Shown one piece after another: positions 1 through 9,618 of a DNA stretch of 64,000 nucleotides; position 1 is the first letter of the stretch; the number at the start of each line of letters is the position of its first letter. Both the position numbers and the translations under genes were made by a program. Source of the stretch: Prolixibacteraceae bacterium (GTDB lineage Bacteria > Bacteroidota > Bacteroidia > Bacteroidales > Prolixibacteraceae). Below the pieces are notes generated by a model. It saw only the letters and a list, made by a program, of their open reading frames with translations. It was not told the DNA's origin and did not search any database. The stretch is from the NCBI GenBank assembly GCA_028683385.1, contig JAQUIJ010000006.1:62001-126000 (forward strand). Direction: 5' to 3'.

Positions 1-571
1 TATCAAAGTCAAGTAAGGTGCGACTCACCAATACAGAGGTCCCATTTTGGAAGAAAATTCGTGAATAGTTACGCTCTCCTTCACACCGGAGAATATCATT
101 GACTTTTACAATAGTGAATCCGTTGATTTCAGGCAAGGCAATTGTCTGATCAGCATCAGAGCCATGTATTAAATTCTTTTTTAAAACCTCAACCCGTTGC
201 TTTTCGTGGAGTACAGGGATATCATTAATGCGGTTAATGGTTGACCGAACATTTTCAATCAATACCGGCTTTACCAAATAATCGAATGCCGAATACTTAA
301 ATGCGGTTATTGCATAATCGCTGTACGAAGTGGTAAAGACCAATTTAAAATTAATTTTGGTGAGCCTTTCGAGAAGACTAAATCCAGTTCCATCAGGCAT
401 TTCAATATCTAGAAATACCAAATCGGGTTCCATTTCATTAATCAGCGAAATACCAGTCGCAACAGAATCGGCTTCTCCCGTAATCTCAATCTCCTGAAAG
501 TTTTGTTCAAGAATGCGCCTAAGTCCTCGTCTGGCCAATGAATCGTCGTCAATTATTACAGTATGATACAT
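1..571 (-). CDS. LytTR-family response regulator, C-terminus cut off by window edge
   Basis: The first 190 codons are present and the gene continues beyond position 1. I translated the minus strand from the ATG at 569-571. The N-terminal receiver domain begins MYHTVIIDDDSLARRGL, with the acidic DDD pocket, a phospho-acceptor Asp in VFLDIEMPDGTG (about residues 53-64) and the conserved Lys in DYLVKPV (about residue 105). From about residue 140 a LytTR DNA-binding domain starts, with the typical VNDILRCEGERNYSRIFF segment. Proteins of this family act in the cytoplasm as transcription regulators paired with a sensor histidine kinase. The kinase is not in the window and may lie upstream of the cut edge or elsewhere. 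The target genes cannot be inferred from the sequence. Confidence 0.9.
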   Translation of the reverse strand, partial: MYHTVIIDDDSLARRGLRRILEQNFQEIEITGEADSVATGISLINEMEPDLVFLDIEMPDGTGFSLLERLTKINFKLVFTTSYSDYAITAFKYSAFDYLVKPVLIENVRSTINRINDIPVLHEKQRVEVLKKNLIHGSDADQTIALPEINGFTIVKVNDILRCEGERNYSRIFFQNGTSVLVSRTLLDFD

Positions 572-707
572 CTAAATACCCTATCTTTTGAATTTTTAAA
601 AATAGTACAAATGATCGAACTTAAAGCTTTAAAGGTTTATTTTTTTTAGGTATTCAATCAATTCAGATTTCTTTTATCCAAATCAATAATTCGTATATTA
701 ATATCCC

Positions 708-715
708 TAATTTTG
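708..715 (+). promoter_or_regulatory. candidate Bacteroidota -7 box upstream of tsaB
   Basis: TAATTTTG fits the TAnnTTTG consensus known for the Bacteroidota primary sigma factor and lies 20 bp before the tsaB start codon. I do not see a clear TTTG -33 box at the expected distance. Confidence 0.4.
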
Positions 716-734
716 TTCTCAAATTTATTCAAGC

Positions 735-1445
735 ATGGCCTTAATTTTAATTATTGAAACCTCGACAGAGGTTTGTAGCGTTTCGCTTCTAAAAGATGGA
801 TCCCTCATTGATTTCATTGAATCCGGGGAGGGACAAAATCATGCACGTTTAGTCACTGTTTTTGCCGAAAAGCTATTATCCAGGAATAAACTACAGCCCA
901 ATGAATTGAGTGCTGTAACCGTAAGTAAAGGTCCGGGATCATATACAGGTTTACGTATTGGTGTCTCAACTGCAAAGGGAATTTGTTACGCCGGAAACAT
1001 ACCACTTATTGCCATAGGTACACTTGAAGCCATGGCAAAACATGTTGCATTAAATAAGAAAGAATTTGGAATTCCTGACGATAAACTTACCTTATTTTGC
1101 CCCATGATTGATGCCAGACGAATGGAGGTATTTTCGATGCTTTTGGATGAAAATGGTGCAGTATTGAAACCAATTTCGGCTGATATAATTGATGACACTT
1201 TTCTTTCCATTGAACTAAGCAACAGGCAGGTTGTTTTCTTTGGTAATGGTTCGGAAAAATGCGAGAAGGTTATCAAATCGCCAAATGCAATATTTTTACC
1301 GAATATAAAAGCTTCTGCCCGATATATGACAGAATTAGCCTGGCAAGCATACAACAATAATCAATTTGAAGACGTTGCTTATTTTGAACCATTTTATCTT
1401 AAAGATTTTGTAGCAACTGTATCGAAAAAAAATATGCTGGGATGA
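735..1445 (+). CDS. tsaB: tRNA threonylcarbamoyladenosine biosynthesis protein TsaB
   Basis: TsaB is the dimerization partner of TsaD in the complex that puts the t6A modification on A37 of ANN-decoding tRNAs. The protein has an ASKHA/ROK-like fold. Its N-terminus carries the IETS strand (residues 7-10), and the family signature GPGSYTGLRIG is at residues 66-76. At 236 residues it has normal length. It overlaps the next gene by 4 bp (ATGA), so the two are probably translationally coupled. Unlike TsaD, TsaB lacks the metal-binding histidines, as expected. Confidence 0.95.
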   Translation: MALILIIETSTEVCSVSLLKDGSLIDFIESGEGQNHARLVTVFAEKLLSRNKLQPNELSAVTVSKGPGSYTGLRIGVSTAKGICYAGNIPLIAIGTLEAMAKHVALNKKEFGIPDDKLTLFCPMIDARRMEVFSMLLDENGAVLKPISADIIDDTFLSIELSNRQVVFFGNGSEKCEKVIKSPNAIFLPNIKASARYMTELAWQAYNNNQFEDVAYFEPFYLKDFVATVSKKNMLG

Positions 1446-2182
1446 AAATTACTTTGATTTTCTTTTTGCTGTTTGCGTTCGTCATCCGACTTAATGCTGA
1501 ACCCTTGGAGGAAATGGAATACATTCTTCGGTTTGGATTTATTAAAGGTGGAAAGGCGACCTTAATTGCTGAAAATGAGAAAATAAATAAAAAATCAACC
1601 ATTCATTACCGAATGAGGGGAAGAACAACCGGGCTGGTTGATAAAATTTACGAGGTAAACGATATTTACGAAAGTTGGGTCGATCCTCAGACTTACCTTC
1701 CTGTCAAATCAGTGCGCAATGTAAAGGAACAGAAATACAGGTTTTATGACGAAGTTACCTACGATCATGTGAATGATTCGCTGTTCAGTCAAAAATCCGG
1801 TCGAAAAAAAGTACCAGAGAAAGTAAATGATCTGGTTAGTGTCTTCTTTTACATCAGGCAAAATCAATATTTCGAAGACTTACTCGCTGGAAAAAGCATT
1901 AAGATTCCAGTATATCATGGTTCTGAATTATTTATAATGGAATTGGAATATCTTGGTATTGAAACTATTGATACAAAAATTGGAAGGAAGCAATGCTATG
2001 TGGTTTCTCCCAAAGTCCCAAAAGGAAAACTCCTAAAGGGTTCGAACGAACTGAAGATATACATTACCAAAGACGCAAACAGACTTCCGATTTATGCTGA
2101 ATTTGAATTGGTACTTGGGGCACTCAAATGCGAGTTGAATTCATATAAAATCAATGGAGTGAATCAGATGGTACAAGAATAG
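1442..2182 (+). CDS. DUF3108 domain secreted protein
   Basis: A 246-residue protein with a signal peptide (about residues 1-19, cleavage after LNA). The mature part looks like a beta-rich DUF3108 protein: it opens with EYILRFGFIKGGKA, then has the conserved YESWVDPQTYLPVKSVRNVKE segment (about residues 80-100). Its function is unknown in the family; it is expected in the periplasm or on the outer membrane. The start overlaps the tsaB stop by 4 bp, which supports the ATG and a shared transcript. I infer the family from motif recognition only. Confidence 0.8.
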   Translation: MKITLIFFLLFAFVIRLNAEPLEEMEYILRFGFIKGGKATLIAENEKINKKSTIHYRMRGRTTGLVDKIYEVNDIYESWVDPQTYLPVKSVRNVKEQKYRFYDEVTYDHVNDSLFSQKSGRKKVPEKVNDLVSVFFYIRQNQYFEDLLAGKSIKIPVYHGSELFIMELEYLGIETIDTKIGRKQCYVVSPKVPKGKLLKGSNELKIYITKDANRLPIYAEFELVLGALKCELNSYKINGVNQMVQE

Positions 2183-2402
2183 AACGTTGGCAGTAACCGA
2201 AGCTATACCGGATTCTTACCTAAGATGACCTCAGATGAAATGGAAATACACAATAGGATTATACGTTATTGGCATATAGAATCCCCGTCAAACCATTGGA
2301 TTTGCAAGCGAACAATCAATTAATCAAATAATTAATTCATCAGTATTCAAAGGAAATATTCGAAAAAATCAGGATAAAAATTCTGAATCAGCAATATTTC
2401 TT

Positions 2403-2410
2403 TATTTTTG
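2403..2410 (+). promoter_or_regulatory. candidate -7 box upstream of efp
   Basis: TATTTTTG matches TAnnTTTG and sits 32 bp before the efp start. No good -33 TTTG is visible. The 260-bp gap from 2183 to 2442 otherwise holds nothing I can identify. Confidence 0.35.
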
Positions 2411-2442
2411 CACCCGATTTGAAATTATTCTAAACATTTTAT

Positions 2443-3015
2443 ATGGCTATTACTACTGCAGATATTAAAAACGGATTAACCATTGAATACAACGAGCAGT
2501 TGTTCCAAATTGTATCGTTTCAACACGTTAAACCAGGAAAAGGTCCGGCTTTCGTCAGAACGAAACTCAAAAACCTTAAAACAGGAAGAACCATTGAAAA
2601 CACATTTAGTTCGGGAGTAAGAATTGATGTTGTACGGGTTGAACGTCGTCCTTACCAGTACTTGTATCAGGACGAAACCGGTTTCAATTTCATGCATGCT
2701 GAAACTTTTGAACAAATTTCGATAGCTGCAGAGTTGATCGAAAATGCAGACTTGATGAAAGAAGGACAAATCGTGGAAATCAATGTCCATGCGGATACTG
2801 AAACTCCATTAACTGTTGAATTACCGCCTTTCGTAGAAATGGCTATTACTTCGACCATTGCCGGTGAAAAGGGAAATACTGCAAGTTCAAATGCATTAAA
2901 ACCTGCCACTATTGAAACCGGAGCCGAAATCATGGTTCCAATGTTTATCAACGAAGGCGATATCATTAAAATTGACACACGCGACCGTTCGTACTATGAA
3001 CGTGTAAAGAAATAA
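2443..3015 (+). CDS. efp: translation elongation factor P
   Basis: EF-P binds between the P and E sites of the ribosome and relieves stalling at proline runs. The 190-residue protein has the KOW-like N-terminal domain with the KPGKGPAF loop; the lysine at residue 33 lies at the tip that is post-translationally modified in many bacteria. Two OB domains follow, with the conserved C-terminal segment ending [13 protein letters not shown]. It is monocistronic, with its own candidate promoter and a terminator-like hairpin behind it. No EpmA-type modifying enzyme is in the window. Confidence 0.97.
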   Translation: MAITTADIKNGLTIEYNEQLFQIVSFQHVKPGKGPAFVRTKLKNLKTGRTIENTFSSGVRIDVVRVERRPYQYLYQDETGFNFMHAETFEQISIAAELIENADLMKEGQIVEINVHADTETPLTVELPPFVEMAITSTIAGEKGNTASSNALKPATIETGAEIMVPMFINEGDIIKIDTRDRSYYERVKK

Positions 3016-3040
3016 CTGATTGGTATTAAACATTCAGGAG

Positions 3041-3069
3041 ATGGCTTGCTGCGGCAGGCCATTTTTTTT
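3041..3069 (+). terminator. efp terminator hairpin
   Basis: ATGGCTTGCT pairs with the following GGCAGGCCAT (two G-U pairs) and is followed by eight T's. It touches the stop codon of the convergent gene downstream, so it fills the space between the two. Confidence 0.7.
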
Positions 3070-4531
3070 AGCTCTGTTTTTCAGCTAAAGCTTCGGCCTG
3101 AGAAATTTTTCGGGTATGAATATCAATGGCTACAATGATTGCAGTGAATCCCCAAAACGGAACCGAAAGTTTATCGGTATCCAGAAAATTATTCATTGTA
3201 CCGTGGATGTAATAAGTTATTAGCCCTAATAAAGCACCCATAACTAAGGTTTTTAAACGTTTGTCGTTTGTTCGGGAATAAGCATGAATTCCAGAATAAA
3301 TAACCAATACGAATAATATCAGCACAGAAACAGGTCCTAAAATTCCCGATTCAGCCATTGGTCCCAGGTATTCACTGTGTGCATTTCCACCGTTTGCTGA
3401 ATTCGTACTGATAATTGTTCGATCCTTTGTTAATTGATAGGGCGCATATTGGAACATATAAGTGCCAGGTCCATAACCAAAAATTGGCTTATCTTCAAAC
3501 ATCCGGATGGCACAACTCCAGCGATTTAGACGTTCCAGATTGGAGGCATCGGACGAAATATTCGACATCGACGTGAGATGTTCAGCCAGATTAGCTGAAG
3601 ATTCGGTATTGTTTCGTTCGAGATACATCAATATCGGGTGTTGAAATACCAGAATCAACGATGCTGTTATGATGAAAGTAATAAAGAGGTGCTTAAACCT
3701 GATTTTCAGGCGCATAATTATCCAGACGACCAGTACCGCAAACATACTCAGCCACGCAGCCCTGGCGTAGGAAAGAATAAGTCCCATCATCAAAATACCC
3801 AAACTGATTCGTACAAACCACCGAACCCAGGGAGAATATACTTTAGTAAAAGAAAATCCAAACAAAAACGGCAGATACATCGCAATGGCTGCTCCATAAG
3901 CCGTATGGTCGTTGTAAAAAGGATCCATTACAAAATGAGCTGCCTGCTTGTCCCAAAGTCCGTAACCCAAGTGCCGGTAGGTTGAATAGAATATGACCAG
4001 TGTTAATGAGATGATATACAGCCAGATGTATTTTTCAATATTCTTGCCCGACTCAAATAGTTTGGCTGTAAGCAGGTAGAATCCTACGATAAACCAGATC
4101 CGCGTCAACAAAAATTTCAACGAAACCAAAGGCATCGTACTTGTCAAACTGGTGACCAACATCCAGAATAAACTAAAATAAATAGCGAGTGATATTGGAT
4201 GCACTAAAATGTCTCGATCAAACTTCCTGCTGGCAAAACATTTCAGGATAAAAATGAGCAATATCCCAAACAATAAAGGTTCTGTCGGCAGAAACATGTT
4301 AAATCCTAATCCATGCACCAATTCGGAAAGTGGCAGTGAAAGTGGCGTGAAAAATACGACCAGGTATAGAAGCTTGTCCAAAGCAAAAACGGCAAGTAAA
4401 ACAATGGTAAATGCCATTGGTAAAGCATTGATAATCATCGAATGCTTCTTCACCAGGAAAAATGTATTCAGCAAAATAAACAGTGCTGAAATCAAGTAAA
4501 AAAGAGCAATTTTTATCCTGGCCTGATACAC
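3068..4531 (-). CDS. O-antigen ligase / Wzy-type polymerase family protein
   Basis: A 487-residue integral membrane protein with about 11-12 hydrophobic segments and one large periplasmic loop (about residues 300-390). Landmarks of the Wzy_C/WaaL family are visible: SYARAAW (254-260), LNRW (335-338), GYGPGTY (352-358) and NAHSEYLG (383-390). Such proteins ligate or polymerize undecaprenyl-linked glycans in the periplasm. The gene follows a Wzz-like gene by 3 bp on the same strand, so the two form an operon. No glycosyltransferases or flippase are next to them, so the glycan involved cannot be named; ligase and polymerase cannot be told apart here. Confidence 0.85.
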   Translation of the reverse strand: MYQARIKIALFYLISALFILLNTFFLVKKHSMIINALPMAFTIVLLAVFALDKLLYLVVFFTPLSLPLSELVHGLGFNMFLPTEPLLFGILLIFILKCFASRKFDRDILVHPISLAIYFSLFWMLVTSLTSTMPLVSLKFLLTRIWFIVGFYLLTAKLFESGKNIEKYIWLYIISLTLVIFYSTYRHLGYGLWDKQAAHFVMDPFYNDHTAYGAAIAMYLPFLFGFSFTKVYSPWVRWFVRISLGILMMGLILSYARAAWLSMFAVLVVWIIMRLKIRFKHLFITFIITASLILVFQHPILMYLERNNTESSANLAEHLTSMSNISSDASNLERLNRWSCAIRMFEDKPIFGYGPGTYMFQYAPYQLTKDRTIISTNSANGGNAHSEYLGPMAESGILGPVSVLILFVLVIYSGIHAYSRTNDKRLKTLVMGALLGLITYYIHGTMNNFLDTDKLSVPFWGFTAIIVAIDIHTRKISQAEALAEKQS

Positions 4532-4534
4532 CGT

Positions 4535-5488
4535 TTAGTTGTTTTTCTGATTTTCAAGAACCAAAATCACCAGCATTGCGACAAATAGTGAAGCAAAAGT
4601 AGAAGCTAAAATAATTAACCACCTGACAGGATATGATTTTTTTTCAGCAGGAATCGGACTCTGTATTTGGTGTCCGTAAACCAGTTTGTTTTTCGCATAA
4701 CTTAGTGAACGATCGTATGCCATTTTGATGGAATCTCTTTCAAAAATACAATTTTCCTGTGCTTTTGTTAAAAGATTATATTCACCTCCCTTTTCCTGCA
4801 AATTGTTCATCCACTGCTCAAGTTCTTTACCTCCTGCCGTATTCTTTTTGCCTTCAGAAAGTACTTTTACCATCCCTTTGGTTATCTGTTCAGCCTGCGA
4901 TTCATAGTCCAATATCTTGTATTTCCCTCTTAAAAAATTCAGCTTTTCTTCAAGAGAATCAATCTCGTGATTTACTTTTTTTAAACCTCTTCCGGTACTA
5001 CGAACAACTTCCTCGAATTTAACACGATGCAATGAGTTTATCTTTTCATTCACAAACGAAACAATAGAATCGCACATCAAACAGGCTCTTTTCGGATCAG
5101 TATCCAAAACTGAAATCTCAACAGTCTCATATTCAGTTTTTTTAAACCCGACATTGTCATTGAATTCAGCCAGCATGTATGTATGATAAAGCGGATCTTG
5201 CTTACTGATTCCGTACACATCGGCAAGATTAAACGCATCAATCACTTTAAATTTAATATCCTGCGAATTAGAAATCTCAAGCAGTTGTTCGCTTTCCGAT
5301 TCATCGCTGTAGGTGTAAATATTAAAACTTGGGTAAATGCGGGCCGTAGATTTAAATTTCGGCTTTATGAATAGTGAGGAAGAAAACAGGCTCGAAAAAA
5401 CGATGGCGAGAACACCCACAATAATTAAATGTTTCTTCCATTTCCAAAGGATTTCAAGTAGATTCTGATTGTCGAAAAAGTTTGCCAT
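4535..5488 (-). CDS. Wzz-type polysaccharide chain-length regulator
   Basis: A 317-residue protein with the Wzz/PCP layout: one transmembrane helix near the N-terminus (about residues 18-41), a long periplasmic part with coiled-coil segments (about 155-260, for example KKVNHEIDSLEEKLNFLRGKY), and a second transmembrane helix near the C-terminus (about 289-311). There is no fused tyrosine kinase domain. PCP proteins set the chain length of surface polysaccharides in the inner membrane. It sits 3 bp upstream of the O-antigen ligase family gene and is probably co-transcribed with it. Confidence 0.8.
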   Translation of the reverse strand: MANFFDNQNLLEILWKWKKHLIIVGVLAIVFSSLFSSSLFIKPKFKSTARIYPSFNIYTYSDESESEQLLEISNSQDIKFKVIDAFNLADVYGISKQDPLYHTYMLAEFNDNVGFKKTEYETVEISVLDTDPKRACLMCDSIVSFVNEKINSLHRVKFEEVVRSTGRGLKKVNHEIDSLEEKLNFLRGKYKILDYESQAEQITKGMVKVLSEGKKNTAGGKELEQWMNNLQEKGGEYNLLTKAQENCIFERDSIKMAYDRSLSYAKNKLVYGHQIQSPIPAEKKSYPVRWLIILASTFASLFVAMLVILVLENQKNN

Positions 5489-5566
5489 AGAAACGTATTT
5501 TGGTCGATGTTTTAACGAAACATTTGTGCGTTTAGTATTTTGTAAACCTGAAATAAATGCCGCGAC

Positions 5567-6859
5567 CTATTCAGCGATCAGCAGGAAATAATTCTTCTTC
5601 CCTTTCTGAATAAGAATATACTTTCCACCAATCAGAAATCCGCTATTTACAACAAATTCAGCATCCGTAACTTTATCCTTATTAATGCTTAATCCGTTTC
5701 CCTGAACAGTTCTGCGCAATTCGCCTTTCGAAGGAAAAACCATTGCTTTTTCAGCCAAAAGATCGACTACTTTAATGCCTTCGCCAAGTTCTTTTGCTGA
5801 AAGTTTAAACTGCGGAACTCCATCAAAAACAGAAAGGAAAGTTTCTTCATCCAGCTTATTAAGCAATTCGGCAGTTCCTTGTCCGAAAAGGATTTGGGAA
5901 GCCTCAACCGCCAAATCGTAATCTTCGCGCGAATGAACCATAACCGTAACTTCCTCGGCCAAACGTTTTTGCAACAAGCGTAAATGTGGAGCTTCTGCGT
6001 GTTTCAAAGTCAACTCGGCAACCTCTTCTTTCGAGAGCAGAGTAAAAATCTTGATGTATCGTTCAGCATCCTCGTCGGATGTATTCAACCAGAACTGGTA
6101 GAATTTGTATGGTGAAGTCAATTTTCGGTCGAGCCAGACATTTCCTGATTCCGTCTTTCCGAACTTGGTTCCATCAGCCTTTTTAATCAGCGGGCAAGTC
6201 AAAGCAAATGCCTCACCACCAGTTTTCCGGCGGATAAGTTCAGTTCCGGTAGTAATATTTCCCCATTGGTCTGATCCACCCATCTGCAACTTGGTGTTTT
6301 TTTCCTGATAAAGGTGAAGGAAATCAGTCCCCTGAACCAATTGGTAAGTAAATTCAGTAAACGACATTCCGGCGCCACTGTCCGAATCCAATCGTTTTTT
6401 TACCGAATCTTTCGACATCATGTAATTTACGGTGATGTGTTTTCCAATGTCGCGAATAAAATTCAGGAAGCTAAAGTCTTTCATCCAGTCGTAATTATTC
6501 ACCATCTCGGCTGCATTTGGTGCATCCGATTCAAAATCGAGGAATCTGGAAAGTTGCTGTTTGATGCACTCCTGATTGTGACGCAGTGTAGGTTCGTCCA
6601 ATAAATTACGTTCCTGCGATTTCCCCGATGGATCGCCAATCATTCCGGTAGCGCCGCCAACCAATGCAATGGGTTTGTGCCCGGCAATCTGGAAGTGCTT
6701 CAGCATCATTACGCTCACCAAATGCCCAATATGCAGTGAATCAGCGGTAGGGTCAATGCCCACATATGCTGAAGTTAATTCTTTATCGAGTTGTTCTTTC
6801 GTGCCAGGCATCATGTCGTGGATCATGCCTCTCCATTGTAATTCGTCAACAAAATTCAT
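5567..6859 (-). CDS. tyrS: tyrosyl-tRNA synthetase
   Basis: A class I aminoacyl-tRNA synthetase of 430 residues that charges tRNA-Tyr. The HIGH motif is exact at 43-46, and the KMSKS equivalent is KFGKT at 232-236, the usual TyrRS variant. Tyrosine-site elements such as SDQWGN (196-201) and a C-terminal S4-like RNA-binding domain (about 360-430) are present. It is transcribed alone. The convergent relation of its neighbours suggests its own promoter in 6860-6960. Confidence 0.97.
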   Translation of the reverse strand: MNFVDELQWRGMIHDMMPGTKEQLDKELTSAYVGIDPTADSLHIGHLVSVMMLKHFQIAGHKPIALVGGATGMIGDPSGKSQERNLLDEPTLRHNQECIKQQLSRFLDFESDAPNAAEMVNNYDWMKDFSFLNFIRDIGKHITVNYMMSKDSVKKRLDSDSGAGMSFTEFTYQLVQGTDFLHLYQEKNTKLQMGGSDQWGNITTGTELIRRKTGGEAFALTCPLIKKADGTKFGKTESGNVWLDRKLTSPYKFYQFWLNTSDEDAERYIKIFTLLSKEEVAELTLKHAEAPHLRLLQKRLAEEVTVMVHSREDYDLAVEASQILFGQGTAELLNKLDEETFLSVFDGVPQFKLSAKELGEGIKVVDLLAEKAMVFPSKGELRRTVQGNGLSINKDKVTDAEFVVNSGFLIGGKYILIQKGKKNYFLLIAE

Positions 6860-7035
6860 TGTGCTTATTCTTGTAAATTAATTTTCGAGATTGCCGGATA
6901 TTTATAGGTTTCAAACCTTTCTGCTTCGAAACCTTATAATTCTACTGACTTTTCAGTCAATAAAAATCCGCCCAAAGATATAAAATCGATGTTTAACACG
7001 GATATAACCAGGAATAAAATGAGGATTCGTAGAAA

Positions 7036-7166
7036 GAGGATGTATCAAAAGTCATTGACCCCGTCATCCTGAACTTGTTTCAGGATCCCAAAGCATTGTA
7101 TATTAGATCCCGAAATAAATTCGGGATGACCCGATTAGCGAGCATTTTGACTTTTGATACAGCCTC
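7036..7166. repeat. 131-bp MITE/REP-like element with terminal inverted repeats
   Basis: The ends GAGGATGTATCAAAAGTCA (7036-7054) and its inverted copy (7148-7166) match at 18 of 19 positions. Inside are two further stem-loops: one around TCCTGAACTTGTTTCAGGA and one around TCCCGAAATAAATTCGGGA. These inner arms resemble each other in inverted orientation (GTCATCCnGAA type), a motif I know as a dispersed palindromic repeat in Bacteroidota. It has no coding capacity. It lies in the gap between tyrS and cvpA. Confidence 0.75.
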
Positions 7167-7204
7167 ATGACTTATTCCTAATTAACTTGGACTCCTGAAA
7201 AACT

Positions 7205-7753
7205 TCAAGTTGTTTTTGATTCTGGCTTTTGATCCTTACTCTTTTGATCAGGGCTACTCTTATCCTTAGAGTCCCATAATTTAATGAACGGGAACAAAGT
7301 TGGAACCAACTGTTTCATGGGTGTATAGATTTTTGATTCACTTTTTTGTTTCGTAGGAAGAATATGGACATTTTCATCAATGGGATCGAAGAGCATCAGC
7401 AGAATACTAAGAATTACAGCGGTTTTCAATACCCCGAAAATGATTCCGGCCAATCGGTTCAGGAATCCTAAAGCCACCGCCTTTATTGTGCTGTCAAGAA
7501 TTTTACCAAGAATATGAATCAGTATTACTATGCCAACAAAGGTGACCAGGAAAGCAACTGTACCAAGAGAACTTGAATGGTAATTAAATGTTTTGGAGAT
7601 ATATCCGGCAGTCCAGTCTGAAAATTTGATCGCGCCCCAAATACCTAAAATAAGCGCAGCTAATGACGCCGCTTCAACAATAAAACCTTTTCTAAAACCT
7701 TGAATGGCAGCAATAATCAGAATAATCCCGAGAACCAGATCAATATAATTCAT
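7205..7753 (-). CDS. CvpA family membrane protein
   Basis: A 182-residue protein with four hydrophobic segments in the first 125 residues and a polar, charged C-terminal tail (about 135-182, rich in Lys, Asp and Ser). The opening NYIDLVLGIILIIAAIQGFRKGF and the later LNRLAGIIFGVLKTAVILSI segment are typical of the CvpA/colicin V production family. CvpA is needed for colicin V export in E. coli and affects envelope integrity; its biochemical role is unresolved. It is a single gene with no obvious operon partner. Confidence 0.85.
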   Translation of the reverse strand: MNYIDLVLGIILIIAAIQGFRKGFIVEAASLAALILGIWGAIKFSDWTAGYISKTFNYHSSSLGTVAFLVTFVGIVILIHILGKILDSTIKAVALGFLNRLAGIIFGVLKTAVILSILLMLFDPIDENVHILPTKQKSESKIYTPMKQLVPTLFPFIKLWDSKDKSSPDQKSKDQKPESKTT

Positions 7754-7921
7754 AAATGTGGGTATTGGCTTTGTTAATACTGATGTAAAAGTAAGAAAAA
7801 TAAGATTCGGGCATCACCAAACTCAGGCACCTTCTCTTTTTGACCTTACACATGAACCGATGTTTCTTCAAACAAAAGTCAGAAATTTTAATAAATTTGA
7901 CCGCACCGAAAAACGATTTTC

Positions 7922-9439
7922 ATGCCAGTAATCAATTCGATCATTAATTGGGTCAATTTTAAGCGAATATACCAGATTGAGCTCTTTAAAAAACATCCGC
8001 ATGAAGTGCAACGCGAAGTGCTTTTTGAGCTTCTGGAAAAGGCCGCGAACACCGAATTTGGACTAAAGTACAAATTTAAAGCGATTAGTTCCGAAAAGGA
8101 ATTTCGGAAACGGATTCCGGTTCAGGGTTATGATGACATCAAGCCTACGGTTGAACGGATGATGCTTGGCGAGAAAAACCTATTATGGCCGGGCGAAACC
8201 AAATGGTTTGCCAAATCGTCAGGCACAACAAACGAAAAAAGCAAGTTCATTCCGGTCAGCAAAGATTCATTGGAAGATGTTCACATCCGGGGAGGCCGCG
8301 ATGTTATGGCCATTTACCTGAAGAACAATCCCGAATCCGGATTGCTATCAGGGAAAGCTCTTACTTTAGGAGGAAGTCACAAGGTTAATAATTATAACAA
8401 TAACAGTTATTACGGCGACCTTTCGGCAATCATTATCGAAAATATTCCTTTCTGGACTGACTTTTATAGAACTCCATCGACTGAAATTTCGCTACTCGAA
8501 GAATTTGAAGAGAAGATCGAAAAGATCATCGAATATTCACTTGACGAAAATGTTACTTCGTTCGCCGGAGTTCCGTCATGGTACCTGGTTTTGCTGAAAA
8601 GAGTTTTGGAGGTTACCGGCAAAAACAACATTCTGGAAGTGTGGCCCAATCTGGAAGTTTTCACACACGGAGGGGTTAAGTTTGAACCTTACCGTGAACA
8701 GTACGAAAAGTTAATTCCAAGTGCCAACATGCACTACATGGAAACCTACAATGCTTCTGAAGGATTTTTTGGAATTCAGGACGATCCGGATAAAAAAGAC
8801 ATGCTACTCATGCTCGATTATGGTATTTACTACGAGTTTATACCCATGGATGAATTCCGAGCCGATAGTTTGAATCCCATCTCTCTCGAAGATGTTGAAA
8901 TTGGTAAAAACTATGCCATGGTAATTTCGACGAACGGCGGACTTTGGCGTTACCTGATTGGCGACACGGTGCGGTTTACCCAAAGATATCCGTTTAAATT
9001 TGTCATAACCGGTCGTACCAAACATTATATCAACGCATTTGGCGAAGAAGTAATTATCGACAATGCAGAAAAAGCATTTCAAATTGCCTGTGAACGAACC
9101 AATGCCATTATCTCCGAATATACAGGAGGCCCTATCTATATGAAGGACCACCAAAAAGGAGCACACGAATGGATTATCGAATTCGAAAAGCAGCCCAACG
9201 ATCTGGATCATTTTATTCAACTGTTCGATGGAGCTTTAAAAACAATCAATTCTGATTACGAAGCCAAACGACACAAAAGCCTTAGCCTCGAAATGCCTCA
9301 TGTGATTGTGGCAAAACCGGGATTGTTTTACGAGTGGATGAAAAGTAGAGGCAAAGCGGGAGGTCAGAATAAAATTCCACGACTGGCAAACGACCGACAC
9401 TACCTCGATCAGTTAATTGAATTAAACAAATCACTTTAA
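7922..9439 (+). CDS. GH3 auxin-responsive promoter family protein (acyl-amido synthetase homologue)
   Basis: A 505-residue member of the GH3 branch of the adenylate-forming enzymes. Plant GH3 proteins conjugate amino acids to jasmonate, auxin or salicylate. The ATP-binding motif SSGTTNEKSKFIP is at residues 99-111, the second motif reads YNASEGFFG (about 278-286), and the third reads WRYLIGDTVRF (about 342-352). All three are intact, so the protein should be active. Its substrate in bacteria is not known to me. It is cytoplasmic (no signal peptide) and monocistronic. Confidence 0.85.
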   Translation: MPVINSIINWVNFKRIYQIELFKKHPHEVQREVLFELLEKAANTEFGLKYKFKAISSEKEFRKRIPVQGYDDIKPTVERMMLGEKNLLWPGETKWFAKSSGTTNEKSKFIPVSKDSLEDVHIRGGRDVMAIYLKNNPESGLLSGKALTLGGSHKVNNYNNNSYYGDLSAIIIENIPFWTDFYRTPSTEISLLEEFEEKIEKIIEYSLDENVTSFAGVPSWYLVLLKRVLEVTGKNNILEVWPNLEVFTHGGVKFEPYREQYEKLIPSANMHYMETYNASEGFFGIQDDPDKKDMLLMLDYGIYYEFIPMDEFRADSLNPISLEDVEIGKNYAMVISTNGGLWRYLIGDTVRFTQRYPFKFVITGRTKHYINAFGEEVIIDNAEKAFQIACERTNAIISEYTGGPIYMKDHQKGAHEWIIEFEKQPNDLDHFIQLFDGALKTINSDYEAKRHKSLSLEMPHVIVAKPGLFYEWMKSRGKAGGQNKIPRLANDRHYLDQLIELNKSL

Positions 9440-9618
9440 TAATCAATAGTCATCTGTCATTGGGAAAAGTATTTAGCGCTTTCCGAAAAACAAATGACTT
9501 ATTCTACCAACTATTCTATCATGTCGGTTGACTCCAACGTGAAAATTTAAATATTTGTCGTTATCTATTACCTTTATTATATTTTGTATTTTAGTTCAAA
9601 TTTTAAAGTATAAATCAA

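Noticed and set aside
986-1357. Long open frame on the minus strand within tsaB
   Set aside because: It is antisense to a clear tsaB and has no family-like sequence; many similar antisense frames over other genes were treated the same way.
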